In this document: positions 28,270-36,968 of the stretch, piece by piece
How the letters are laid out: each line of letters starts with the position of its first letter
How positions within the stretch are numbered: position 1 is the first letter of the stretch
Assembly: GCF_009377205.1 (NCBI RefSeq)
Contig: NZ_VJZE01000024.1
Coordinates: forward strand, 1 to 42,932
Length of the DNA: 42,932 bases
Source: Streptomyces phyllanthi
GTDB lineage: Bacteria; Actinomycetota; Actinomycetes; Streptomycetales; Streptomycetaceae
Direction: 5' to 3'
Translations under genes and position numbers: made by a program
Notes under the pieces: model-generated
Told to the model about the DNA's origin: nothing
Database searches by the model: none
The model's input: only the letters and a program-made list of their open reading frames with translations

Positions 28270-29409
28270 TCAGGACGACGTGACCACGCCGTCCGCCTCT
28301 CCGGCCGCCGTGTCCTTCGTTGCCGACTTCGGGATCGGCCTGTCCTCCCTGAGGGCCTTCCAGACCTGTTGGGACTTCGTCTCGTCCACGAGGACCCGGT
28401 TGCCGTCGGCGGGGTCGTAGCGGACCGGCATCGTGACCATGTTCATGTTCGAGGGGCTGATGCCCTTGAGGCCGCTCGCGAACGACGTCAGCCTGGTGAC
28501 CGAGGCGAGGTCGGAGTCGGTGGTGACCGTCCTGGTGACCGTTTCGGCGAGGTCGTACAGCTTCTTGGGGTCGGTCAGGACGCCGAGGTCCTTCACCTGG
28601 GAGACCAGAGCCTTGATGAACGCCTGCTGAAGCTGGATACGGCCGAGGTCCGAGCCGTCGCCGACGCCGTGCCGGGTGCGGACGAGGCCGAGGGCCTTGT
28701 CGCCGCTGAGGGTGTGGGTGCCGGCCTTCAGCTCGAGATGGCTGTCCGGGTCGTCGATGTCCTTGGTCGTGGTGACCTCGACCCCGCCGAGTTCGTCGAT
28801 CAGCTTCTTGAAGCCGGCGAAGTCGACCTCGACGTAGTGGTCCATGCGGATGCCGGTCATGGACTCGACGGTCTTGACCGCGCAGGCCGCGCCGCCGGTG
28901 GAGTACGCGGAGTTGAACATGGCCTTCTTCGCGGCGGGATACGTCCTGCCCTTCGCGTCGGTGCACTCGGGCCGCTCGACGAGGGTGTCACGCGGTATCG
29001 AGACCACGCTGGCCTTCTTGTGACCTTCGTACACGTGCACGATCATCGCCGTGTCCGAGCGGGCGCTGCCGTCGTCGGTGCCGCCGCCCAGCTTCTTGTT
29101 GCTCCCGGCGCGGGTGTCGGAGCCGAGGACGAGGATGTCCTGCGAACCGTTGTCGACGTTCTCGGGCCGTTCGGCGCCGAGGACCTGGTTGATGTCGACG
29201 CTCTTGATGTTGCCGTTGAGCTTGAAGTACAGGTAGCCGAAGCCCGTACCGCCGAGCACGAGGATGCCCGCGGCGGTCCAGGCCGTGACAAGGAGCCCCT
29301 TGCCCCGCCTGCTCCGGGGCTTGCGGCGCCGGCCCGTCGCACGGTGGCGCGGGCCCTTGGTGCCGGTCTTCCCCCGGTTTCCGGGGTCCTGCGTGCTGTC
29401 GGCGGACAT
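28270..29409 (-). CDS. LytR-CpsA-Psr (LCP) family protein
   Basis: 379 residues. A very basic cytoplasmic N-terminus (about 1-37, Arg/Lys-rich) is followed by one membrane helix (about 38-60) and an extracellular LCP domain. That domain has LVLGSDTRAGS, SDTAMIVHV, VVSIPRDTLV, DHYVEVDFAGFKKLIDELGG and LGLVRTRHGVGDGSDLGRIQLQQ. These contain the Asp and Arg residues that bind polyprenyl pyrophosphate. LCP enzymes attach glycopolymers to peptidoglycan. ATG at 29409 follows GAGGAG. Located next to rho in Streptomyces. Together with wecA in this window it may serve the same wall polymer, but that is inference. Confidence 0.93.
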   Translation of the reverse strand: MSADSTQDPGNRGKTGTKGPRHRATGRRRKPRSRRGKGLLVTAWTAAGILVLGGTGFGYLYFKLNGNIKSVDINQVLGAERPENVDNGSQDILVLGSDTRAGSNKKLGGGTDDGSARSDTAMIVHVYEGHKKASVVSIPRDTLVERPECTDAKGRTYPAAKKAMFNSAYSTGGAACAVKTVESMTGIRMDHYVEVDFAGFKKLIDELGGVEVTTTKDIDDPDSHLELKAGTHTLSGDKALGLVRTRHGVGDGSDLGRIQLQQAFIKALVSQVKDLGVLTDPKKLYDLAETVTRTVTTDSDLASVTRLTSFASGLKGISPSNMNMVTMPVRYDPADGNRVLVDETKSQQVWKALREDRPIPKSATKDTAAGEADGVVTSS

Positions 29410-29490
29410 GGGCTCCTCGGTCCTGTCTCCTGCGGTCGGTTACCCCCTGCTGTCAGGCTCAGGCCTGGCCGGAGAAAGCGTTGCACACGG

Positions 29491-29526
29491 CACTGTGCCC
29501 ACCGCGTGAACGCGATGGGCACAGTG
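29491..29526 (-). terminator. terminator of the serine protease gene
   Basis: CACTGTGCCCA / TGGGCACAGTG (11 bp) enclosing CGCGT/ACGCG, separated by one mismatch. It starts about 40 bp after the protease stop. Confidence 0.85.
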
Positions 29527-29567
29527 TGTGATCGACCGTAGCGGTGAGCAGTCGCTCACCTGCGGTT

Positions 29568-31391
29568 TCAGCCGAAGAGGTCGTACTGGTCGTAACCGGT
29601 ACCGATGGAGATCCTTGTGGCGAAGATCTCGCTCGTGGCCTTGCCGGTGCCCTTGTACAGGTAGAGCGTGCCGCCCTTCGTACGGGCCAGGAAGTCGGCC
29701 TTGCCGTCGCCGGTCACGTCGCCCGGGGCCACGAAGGCGTTGTAGCTGCTCCAGTTGCGGACCTTGACCCGGCTGGAGAAGGCGCCCGTGCCGGCCTTGC
29801 CGGTGCCCTTGTAGAGGTAGATGTCCGAGGTGCTGCTCTTGCGGACGATCAGGTCGGCCTTGCCGTCACCGGTGAAGTCGCCGTGGCCGCGCACCGAGTT
29901 GTACTGGCTCCAGCCGGAGCCGACCTTGACGCGGGTCGAGAAGGAGCCGTTGCCCTTGCCCGGGTAGATCCACAGAACACCGGCGGAGTCGACCGAGAGC
30001 AGGTCGGGCAGGGCGTCACCGGTGACATCGCCGGGAGTGACGATCCGCTTGCGGCTCTTCCAGTTGTCGAAGATCTGCTTGTTGGCCCAGGAGTCCGTCG
30101 CGGGCACGTAGTGCATCCAGAAGACATCGCCGTCGGAGCTGCGGCGGACCACGAAGTCCTGGTAGCCGTCCCGGTTGAGGTCGGTCTGCAGGACGACGTT
30201 GAGGCCCGCCCAGGAGCCCCACGACTCGCGCGCGGTGAACGAGGTGCCCTTGGACTCCTTCACGTAGCCGACGTTCGTGGAGTCCTTGCGCAGGAACAGG
30301 TCCGCCTTGCCGTCACCGCTGATGTCGGTGTCGTCCACGCGCGGGTAGGTCACGCCGACGTACGTGCTGACCTTGCTGAACACGCTGTACGCGCCCGCGG
30401 CCACGCAGTCCTCGACGCCCCAGGACACCACGCCGACGACGCGGTTGTTCACGACGAGCGGGCCGCCGGAGTCGCCGTTGCAGGCCGAGTTGGTCCCCTC
30501 GTCACTGCCGGTCGCCGGCTCGCCCGCGCAGACCATGTGGCCCTTGATGAACCAGCCGGGAAGGAACGCGTCCGCGCAGGTGGCGTCTGTCCGGACGGGC
30601 AGCGTCGCCGTCTTCAGCGTGTCGGAGATGTCGTCGCTGGTGGAGCTGGTGCGGCCCCAGCCGTAGACCTTGGCCTGGGTGCCCTCCGCGTACGACGCCG
30701 TGTCCCCGGACGTCGTCATCTTGATGGGCGTGGCCTTGACGGGGTTCGGCAGGGTGAGGACCGCGATGTCGTTGTCGATCGTGTCCTCGTCGTACGACGG
30801 GTGGTCCCACTGGCGCCAGACACCGGAGAGGGTGCCACCATGGAAGTCGGTGCTCGTGGACCCGTCGTCGTTCGTGACGGTGGTGGGCAACTGCGAGGTG
30901 CCGGTGATGACCGTGCCGTTCGCGTGCCAGTCGTACCCGTCGACGCAGTGCGCGGCGGTGAGGATCTTCGTCGGCGCGATCACGGCACCGCCGCAGAAGA
31001 AGCCGAGGTCCTGGTCCTCGTCGTAGTACCAGAGCTGGGCCATCCACGGCGCCGAGGTGATGGTGGTCTCGCTGCCACCGATGATCTTCGCGTCGATCGG
31101 CGAGTCGCTCGACGACGTGCTCGTCCCGGAGCTCAGTGACGCCCTCTTCTGCGCCGTCTCCCCGGCGGTGTCGTCACTGGCGACCGCGCCCGCGACGCGC
31201 TCGGTGAGCTCGTCGAGCGAGGGCGCGCTGGTGTTCGGCTTGGCGGTCGGTGTCGGCAGCGCGGTGGCGGCGTCCGCGGACGACATCATCAGCGCCCCCG
31301 CGACGGCCGCGGCGACCGCGGCCGCACCCACGGGCAGCCCGATCCGTATCCGGCGTCTGTGACGGCCGTTTCCGGACAGCGGTGTACCCAC
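29568..31391 (-). CDS. secreted S1-family serine protease with C-terminal FG-GAP repeats
   Basis: 607 residues. A basic stretch and hydrophobic segment (about 10-40, ending SADA) form an export signal. About 42-102 is a Ser/Thr-rich propeptide-like region. The chymotrypsin-fold domain starts near IIGGSE (103). The triad is complete: His148 in TAAHC, Asp208 in DNDIA, Ser308 in GDSGGP. The residue at the specificity position six before the serine is Ser302, not Asp, so trypsin-like Arg/Lys specificity is doubtful. Residues from about 345 carry five DxTGDGxxDxxxR-type repeats (FG-GAP/VCBS), a probable calcium-binding propeller. The start is GTG at 31391 after an AGGGGGGA site. It lies in an apparent insertion between the LCP gene and rho. 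Confidence 0.93.
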   Translation of the reverse strand: MGTPLSGNGRHRRRIRIGLPVGAAAVAAAVAGALMMSSADAATALPTPTAKPNTSAPSLDELTERVAGAVASDDTAGETAQKRASLSSGTSTSSSDSPIDAKIIGGSETTITSAPWMAQLWYYDEDQDLGFFCGGAVIAPTKILTAAHCVDGYDWHANGTVITGTSQLPTTVTNDDGSTSTDFHGGTLSGVWRQWDHPSYDEDTIDNDIAVLTLPNPVKATPIKMTTSGDTASYAEGTQAKVYGWGRTSSTSDDISDTLKTATLPVRTDATCADAFLPGWFIKGHMVCAGEPATGSDEGTNSACNGDSGGPLVVNNRVVGVVSWGVEDCVAAGAYSVFSKVSTYVGVTYPRVDDTDISGDGKADLFLRKDSTNVGYVKESKGTSFTARESWGSWAGLNVVLQTDLNRDGYQDFVVRRSSDGDVFWMHYVPATDSWANKQIFDNWKSRKRIVTPGDVTGDALPDLLSVDSAGVLWIYPGKGNGSFSTRVKVGSGWSQYNSVRGHGDFTGDGKADLIVRKSSTSDIYLYKGTGKAGTGAFSSRVKVRNWSSYNAFVAPGDVTGDGKADFLARTKGGTLYLYKGTGKATSEIFATRISIGTGYDQYDLFG

Positions 31392-32071
31392 TCAAGTCCC
31401 CCCTGAGTATCAAGAGTTGATACGTCGGGGACTCACCGAACGGAACATCGGGCGACACGTCCCTCGACGCAACACGAAGAACGTGATCGTACACCTGTCC
31501 CATACGCCACCGCGCACGCCTTCATCCGACGGCCACCGGCGCCTCACTTCCACGACGTCGAGGGCCACCCCATGAAGGGAACGGCCCTCGATACCGTGTT
31601 CCGTAAGGGTGCTGAAGGGTGATGTGGCTGGAGAAGGTAGCGCTGCAGGACTTGCCGGTCCCGCTGACGTCTCCAGCCCGGTCCAGGTGCGGCCGATCAC
31701 GTCCGTGAAGCCCTCTGGGGTGAACTCATCCTTGCCCACCAGACCAGATGCGTGCAGGACCCATGTCGCGGGGTTGTACACCGAAGGTGCTGCTGGGATG
31801 CGAGAAGATGCGAAGCCGTTGCCGACCGACAGCGCTACCGAACTCCTCCAGCAGCTCAACCGAGCACACGCAACAAGGATCGGCCGCTCACAGGGCAGAG
31901 ATGATCCTCAGATCTGCCTCAATTCTTCACACTTACAACACCAGGGCGAATACCTTCTGCCAAGCGGTTCACGGGCGCCAGTTGACCAAAGCGCCTCCGC
32001 CGCTCGCTTTTCACACCACGTGTGCACCTCTGCGTTCCTACTGCGCACGCCTTTCAGGGGGTTCAACTGTC
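31392..32071. other. 680-bp interval without a convincing gene
   Basis: It holds the protease promoter region, a hairpin with 9-bp arms TCGAGGGCC/GGCCCTCGA (31558-31591), and an A/T-richer stretch near 31900-32040 that should contain the promoter of the secreted-protein gene. A TTGACC at 31982-31987 is a possible -35 box without a matching -10. Minus-strand sequence about 31630-31770 would encode KDEFTPEGFTDVIGRTW, which looks protein-like. It has no sound start and runs into unrelated sequence, so it may be a gene remnant. Confidence 0.45.
31408..31422. promoter_or_regulatory. palindrome next to the protease ribosome site
   Basis: TATCAA-GAG-TTGATA, a perfect 6-bp inverted repeat with a 3-bp centre, unusually A/T-rich for this genome. 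It lies just upstream of the AGGGGGGA site of the protease gene. It is an operator candidate, and no regulator is encoded nearby. Confidence 0.4.
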
Positions 32072-34327
32072 GTGAAACACACGCCCAGCAGACCGAGAGC
32101 CGGGACAGTCCGCACCCTATGCGTGACCGCCCTCCTCGCTGGAGCACTCACCGCGCCTGCCGTCTCCATCCCGCCCGAGGCTCATGCGGCAGAAGCGTGC
32201 CCTTCAAGCGTCGCGACCTATGTCCTCGAAGGCGGCCCGGGCGTCGTCAATCCGGCCAAGCCGCGAACACTGCGCAAGTACTTGGACTGGGGCCCCAAGG
32301 ACGGCGACGCCGACGGCACCATCTTCGACACCGGACACACCGCGCCCGTTCCAGGTACCAGCCGCATCTTCACGGCGGGCAACGGCGTCATCTACGAGAT
32401 CACTGCGAGCGGCACACTCAAGTCGTACACCGACGAGACGGCCACCGGCGGCTCTCTGCTGACGCCCGCGCGGACGTACGGGACGGGATGGGGCTCGTCC
32501 AAGAAGGTCTGGGCCTCCGGAAGCCTCCTCTTCGCCCAGGCCGAGAACGGGGAGATCACCGTCTACAAGCAGTCCGACCCCGCCACCGGTTCGGGCACGA
32601 TCTCGTCGATGGCGTCCAAGATCCCTGCGGACCATGCTGCGGCCGTCGCGATCAAAAACGCGGACGACGTCTGGATGGCCGACTCCAAGGTCTACGTCCT
32701 TACGGACGGGGAGATCAGCACGTTGAGGTATTTCGGGGCAGCCACAGGGCAGTCCGTCCACCCCAGGCTGACCCCCCCAACTGTGGTGGCCACAGGGCTG
32801 ACCGATGCGGTGCAGGCTTGGAGCCCGGGCCCAGGCACCGTACACACGCACACAGGTAGCAAGGACCACTCCGGCACAATCAAGGGGTACACCGGCACCA
32901 CAGCACTGACACTGGCCAACGACGAGATCCGCACTGGGATCTACGGCCAGATCTTCGCCGACACCGCCACATGTCTGGCGGACATGGCGCCTGGTAGCCC
33001 CTACTTCGGTACTCGCCCGGACGACTCCGAAGTGCCCGAAGCCACACCGGAGCCCGAATCCGACCCGAGTCCGACCGGCGCCAAAACGGTCAGCGGCCGG
33101 TTCACTCGAGGCGACGGACATCCGGTTGCGGGTCTGGAGGTGGTCATCGAGGCGAGTGACGTCCTTCCCGAAGAGGAGGGAGCAACCGCCGACCTGCCCA
33201 CCCTGGGGAAGACCACCACCGCTGCGGATGGCTCGTGGTCGCTCACCCTCCCCAACACCCTTCCCGCCGAGGTCCAGGAAGCCGTGGATGCCAACGGCGG
33301 CGCCGTCAATGTGACCGCCACCGCCACCGGCGTGACCTCCAACGGCGTGATCATGCAAGCATCCGACAATTTGACCGCAGCATCGGAATCGGCGACGAGT
33401 GCGGCCCGCATGGCCATCGCCGATTTTGCGGCCGAGGAAGAGGGCCACTCGGTCGCTCTGCTGCCGCAGGCGCCTGATGGCCTGGAGGAAGCCGAGCCGA
33501 CCGCACAAGCTGTTGCTCAGAGCTGGGCTTCGGCCCAGGATCAGTCATCCGTGGACACCCTCGGCGACGCCCCGCTTCCAGAGTGGCAGAGCCAGACCGG
33601 GGCTCCACCCGTCGGCTACAACCCGTACATCGTGGACGGTACGGACGTCAGCAGCATGAAGATCACCCCGTATATGGGTGGCTGTGAGAGATGGACCAAG
33701 ACGCTCAAGAAGTACATCCGGTACACGACGGTGGCTGAGGGCCATGCCAACTGGGATGCGTATGCATCGGTGGACTACGACGAGAAGTTGTCGACGAACG
33801 TCGAAGTGGCTGTTTCCACCCCCGGTGGCTGGAAGATCCAGGGCTCAGTGAACTTGGGATCATCCACGGGCCAATCCTCCGGGTACACCAAAAAAGGACC
33901 GTACTTCGCCAAGCAGTGGAAGGTTCCGATCAAGTACAAGAAGATCAAGAAGTACACGAAGTGCGGCGGGAGGACAGCGTCCCACAAGGAGATCAGGGCT
34001 GGTAGGTACACGGTTCCGGCAGGCGGAGCAACAGGCAAGTACGGTAAGGACGTCAGATACAAGGACGGCGCCGGCGGGTACTACCAGTCGCCCAAGCGGA
34101 ATCGGGCCTACATCAAGCCCGGTGCATACTTCCAGCTCTCAAAGGGGCGCAGCGTCAAGTGGTCCGCCGCTGTGACAGTTGAGGGCATAGCGCTCGGCGC
34201 TTCGACCCAGCTCGACCGAGAGCACAAACAACGCATCACCGCTGGAGAGCGCACGGTCGCCCGGCATGACATCTGGGGTGCGAACGGACCAGTATCGGGG
34301 AAGCCCGGTGTCCTCTACTCCTACTAG
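32072..34327 (+). CDS. large secreted multidomain protein, tachylectin-like N-terminus, unknown C-terminal domain
   Basis: 751 residues. A signal peptide ends at about 39 (AHA). About 45-320 has repeats such as FTAGNGVIYEI, SGSLLFAQAENGEI and DSKVYVLTDGEI, resembling tachylectin-type beta-propeller blades (sugar-binding lectins). A Pro/Glu/Ser linker (about 323-338) leads to a Cna-B/transthyretin-like domain (about 340-425: SGRFTRGDGHPVAGLEVVIE ... TAADGSWSLTLP). A helical Glu/Ala-rich segment follows. The last 220 residues are strand-rich and Lys/Tyr/Gly-rich, with SVNLGSSTGQSSGYTKKGPY and two cysteines. I do not recognise that domain. GTG at 32072 has AGGGGG 10 nt upstream. The frame stays open for about 108 more codons upstream, but without signal or family support. 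It overlaps the lipoprotein gene by 20 bp. Confidence 0.75.
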   Translation: MKHTPSRPRAGTVRTLCVTALLAGALTAPAVSIPPEAHAAEACPSSVATYVLEGGPGVVNPAKPRTLRKYLDWGPKDGDADGTIFDTGHTAPVPGTSRIFTAGNGVIYEITASGTLKSYTDETATGGSLLTPARTYGTGWGSSKKVWASGSLLFAQAENGEITVYKQSDPATGSGTISSMASKIPADHAAAVAIKNADDVWMADSKVYVLTDGEISTLRYFGAATGQSVHPRLTPPTVVATGLTDAVQAWSPGPGTVHTHTGSKDHSGTIKGYTGTTALTLANDEIRTGIYGQIFADTATCLADMAPGSPYFGTRPDDSEVPEATPEPESDPSPTGAKTVSGRFTRGDGHPVAGLEVVIEASDVLPEEEGATADLPTLGKTTTAADGSWSLTLPNTLPAEVQEAVDANGGAVNVTATATGVTSNGVIMQASDNLTAASESATSAARMAIADFAAEEEGHSVALLPQAPDGLEEAEPTAQAVAQSWASAQDQSSVDTLGDAPLPEWQSQTGAPPVGYNPYIVDGTDVSSMKITPYMGGCERWTKTLKKYIRYTTVAEGHANWDAYASVDYDEKLSTNVEVAVSTPGGWKIQGSVNLGSSTGQSSGYTKKGPYFAKQWKVPIKYKKIKKYTKCGGRTASHKEIRAGRYTVPAGGATGKYGKDVRYKDGAGGYYQSPKRNRAYIKPGAYFQLSKGRSVKWSAAVTVEGIALGASTQLDREHKQRITAGERTVARHDIWGANGPVSGKPGVLYSY

Positions 34328-34844
34328 GCTCGCGGCAACCGCGATGATCGCCCTCCTTGTCGCGGCATGCTCCTCTCAGGAGCCTCAGCGCGGGAAGGGG
34401 ACCGCCCTGTCAGGCGGCACCCAGTCAAACGGCACTGTCGGGTTCGAGCACGTAAAGGCGGGAGACATCTTCTGGTTCGCTCTCCCTGTCCCCGCCAACA
34501 CATCCGACGAGCCTATCGAGATCACAGGGGCATCCGTTGTCGAGGTACCGAAAGGAATAAAGGTGCTGAGATACGGCGCCTACAGCCTTGACGACACCGA
34601 AGGGTTGGCCCTGCTCACGGAGGAAGGCGACAAGTACACGCCGGCCTTCGGTCGTTTGAAGGACCATGCCAAGGAGGGCGTGAAGGTCGCCGCCCACTCG
34701 TCGAGCGACATCTACTATCTGGCCCGGCTGAAAATCACCGGCGAGCCGACGAGAAGCGTTCGGTACTGCAAGTTCGACTACCGGCAGGGCGGCAGGGAGC
34801 TCACCCAGACGCTGGACTGCGAGGTGGAGCTGACCTCCAAGTAG
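34308..34844 (+). CDS. small lipoprotein of unknown function
   Basis: 178 residues. The lipoprotein signal is clear: hydrophobic ATAMIALLVAAC with lipobox VAAC and Cys21 as the anchored residue, then SSQEPQRGKG. The mature part is a single strand-rich domain (GTVGFEHVKAGDIFWFALPV, DEPIEITGASVVEVPKGIKV) with two later cysteines near RYCKFDY and DCEVEL that could form a disulfide. GTG at 34308 lies within the end of the upstream gene (20-bp overlap) after GGGGAAG, so the two products are co-expressed. It may anchor or receive the secreted partner at the cell surface. That is inference. Confidence 0.75.
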   Translation: MSSTPTRLAATAMIALLVAACSSQEPQRGKGTALSGGTQSNGTVGFEHVKAGDIFWFALPVPANTSDEPIEITGASVVEVPKGIKVLRYGAYSLDDTEGLALLTEEGDKYTPAFGRLKDHAKEGVKVAAHSSSDIYYLARLKITGEPTRSVRYCKFDYRQGGRELTQTLDCEVELTSK

Positions 34845-34850
34845 AACATC

Positions 34851-34887
34851 AGTGGCCCCGGAACATGATTCATGCACCGGGGCCACT
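34851..34887 (+). terminator. terminator of the lipoprotein gene
   Basis: AGTGGCCCCGG / CCGGGGCCACT, a perfect 11-bp stem 6 bp past the stop, followed by TCTCTGTT. Confidence 0.85.
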
Positions 34888-34903
34888 TCTCTGTTCAGGG
34901 CAA

Positions 34904-34942
34904 CAGGGCTGCCCCGTCTCCGTCGGAGACGGGGCAGCCCTG
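34904..34942 (-). terminator. terminator of rho
   Basis: CAGGGCTGCCCCGTCTCC / GGAGACGGGGCAGCCCTG, a perfect 18-bp stem around GTC, starting 13 bp past the rho stop. Back to back with the lipoprotein terminator. Confidence 0.9.
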
Positions 34943-34955
34943 TGCGCAGGCGGAC

Positions 34956-36968
34956 TCAGTCGCCGTTGCCCGGCGTCGGCGTCGTCTTCTGGATCTGCAT
35001 CAGGAACTCGACGTTCGACTTGGTCTGCTTCATCTTGTCGAGGAGCAGTTCGATCGCCTGCTGCTGGTCGAGCGCGTGCAGCACCCGGCGCAGCTTCCAG
35101 ACGACGGCGAGCTCCTCGTTGCCGAGCAGGATCTCCTCCTTGCGGGTACCGGACGCGTCCACGTCCACCGCCGGGAAGATGCGCTTGTCGGCGAGCTTCC
35201 GGTCGAGCTTGAGCTCCATGTTGCCGGTGCCCTTGAACTCCTCGAAAATCACCTCGTCCATGCGGGACCCGGTGTCCACCAGAGCGGTGGCGAGGATGGT
35301 GAGCGAGCCGCCGTCCTCGATGTTGCGGGCCGCACCGAAGAAGCGCTTCGGCGGGTAGAGGGCCGTCGAGTCGACACCACCGGACAGGATGCGGCCGGAG
35401 GCAGGCGCCGCGAGGTTGTACGCACGGCCCAGACGCGTGATCGAGTCAAGCAGGACGACGACGTCGTGGCCCAGCTCCACCAGGCGCTTGGCGCGCTCGA
35501 TGGCGAGCTCGGCGACCGTGGTGTGGTCCTCGGCCGGGCGGTCGAAGGTCGAGGAGATGACCTCGCCCTTGACCGACCGCTGCATGTCGGTGACCTCTTC
35601 CGGACGCTCGTCGACGAGGACGACCATCAGGTGGCACTCGGGGTTGTTGTGGGTGATCGCGTTGGCGATCGCCTGCATGATCATGGTCTTACCGGTCTTC
35701 GGCGGGGCCACGATCAGACCACGCTGGCCCTTACCGATGGGCGAGACGAGGTCGATGATGCGGGTGGTGAGCACACCCGGGTCCGTCTCCAGGCGGAGGC
35801 GGTCCTGCGGGTAGAGCGGCGTCAGCTTGTTGAACTCCGGGCGGCCACGGCCGTGTTCGGGCGCCATGCCGTTGACGGAGTCCAGGCGGACCAGCGCGTT
35901 GAACTTCTCGCGGCGCTCGCCCTCCTTCGGCTGACGGACCGCACCGGTGACGTGGTCGCCCTTGCGCAGGCCGTTCTTGCGGACCTGGGCGAGGGAGACG
36001 TACACGTCGTTCGGGCCCGGCAGGTAGCCGGAGGTGCGGATGAAGGCGTAGTTGTCGAGGATGTCCAGGATGCCCGCGACCGGGATCAGGACGTCGTCCT
36101 CGGCGATCTGCGGCTCGCTGCCGATCTCGTCGCGGCCACGGCGGCCACGTCGGTCGCGGTAGCGCCCGCGACGGCCACGGCGGCCGCCGCCGTCGTCGTC
36201 GTAACCGTCGTCCTGACGGTCCTGGCGGTCCTGACGGCCGCCGCCCTGCTGCTGGCCGCCGCCCTGCTGCTGGCCGCGCTGCTGCTGGCCGCCCTGCTGG
36301 TCGTCGCCCTTGCCCCGGCGGTCGCGGTCACGGCCGCGCTCGCGGCGGTCACGGCGGTCACGGCGGCCCTCGCCGCCCTGGTCACCGGCGTCGCCCTGCG
36401 CCTGCGCCGGGGTCTCGGCCTTCGGCTCGCTCTTGGCCTCGGCGGCGACCGTCTCGGGGCTGCCGGCCTCGGCGGTGGCCCGGCGACGGCGGCGCTCGGT
36501 GGGCGCGTCCTCGCTCGCGGGCTGCGGCTGGCCGGGGATCTCGATCTGCTGCTGGGCCACGGCCTTCTCGGCGGGGGCCTCGGCCTTGGCCTTCGCGGCC
36601 TTCGTGGCCTTCTTCTCGGCGGGGGCCTCCGCGTCGGCGGCGGGAGCGGCCTCCTCGCCCGTACGCGCCCGTGAGGTGGTCCGGCGCTTCGGCTTGGTCT
36701 CGGTGGCGGCTTCGGCCTTCGCCGGGGCGCCCCCGGCCGCCTGCGCCTCCTTGATGACCTCGATCAGCTGGCTCTTGCGCATACGCGCGGTGCCCCTGAT
36801 GCCGAGGCCGGATGCGACCTGCTGCAGCTCGGCCAGCACCATGCCCTCGAGGCCGGTACCGCGGCGCCGCCGGGACCCGGCACCGGTGGCAGGCGCGGAG
36901 GCGTCCGTGGCGGGCGCGGCAGCGGTCTCCTCGACACGTGCGCCCATCAGATCGGTGGTGTCGCTCAC
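34956..36968 (-). CDS. rho: transcription termination factor Rho, long actinobacterial form
   Basis: 670 residues, against about 420 in E. coli. The N-terminal RHO_N helical domain ([19 protein letters not shown]) is followed by about 230 residues of Ala/Glu/Lys-rich, then Arg/Asp/Gln/Gly-rich disordered sequence (runs such as [17 protein letters not shown] and [14 protein letters not shown]). The RNA-binding cold-shock domain and RecA-like ATPase are standard, with Walker [10 protein letters not shown]. Such inserts are typical of high-GC actinobacteria and are thought to aid RNA binding on structured transcripts. GTG at 36968 ([14 protein letters not shown]) is chosen. The frame is open for 62 more codons, but these lie in the leader. 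Confidence 0.96.
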   Translation of the reverse strand: MSDTTDLMGARVEETAAAPATDASAPATGAGSRRRRGTGLEGMVLAELQQVASGLGIRGTARMRKSQLIEVIKEAQAAGGAPAKAEAATETKPKRRTTSRARTGEEAAPAADAEAPAEKKATKAAKAKAEAPAEKAVAQQQIEIPGQPQPASEDAPTERRRRRATAEAGSPETVAAEAKSEPKAETPAQAQGDAGDQGGEGRRDRRDRRERGRDRDRRGKGDDQQGGQQQRGQQQGGGQQQGGGRQDRQDRQDDGYDDDGGGRRGRRGRYRDRRGRRGRDEIGSEPQIAEDDVLIPVAGILDILDNYAFIRTSGYLPGPNDVYVSLAQVRKNGLRKGDHVTGAVRQPKEGERREKFNALVRLDSVNGMAPEHGRGRPEFNKLTPLYPQDRLRLETDPGVLTTRIIDLVSPIGKGQRGLIVAPPKTGKTMIMQAIANAITHNNPECHLMVVLVDERPEEVTDMQRSVKGEVISSTFDRPAEDHTTVAELAIERAKRLVELGHDVVVLLDSITRLGRAYNLAAPASGRILSGGVDSTALYPPKRFFGAARNIEDGGSLTILATALVDTGSRMDEVIFEEFKGTGNMELKLDRKLADKRIFPAVDVDASGTRKEEILLGNEELAVVWKLRRVLHALDQQQAIELLLDKMKQTKSNVEFLMQIQKTTPTPGNGD

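Noticed and set aside
31748..32071. Secreted protein starting at 31748
   Set aside because: The added residues have no signal character. The GTG at 32072 is followed directly by a proper signal peptide.
36170..36390. Tandem repeats in rho as a non-coding repeat array
   Set aside because: They encode the Arg/Asp and Gln/Gly-rich disordered insert in the rho frame.
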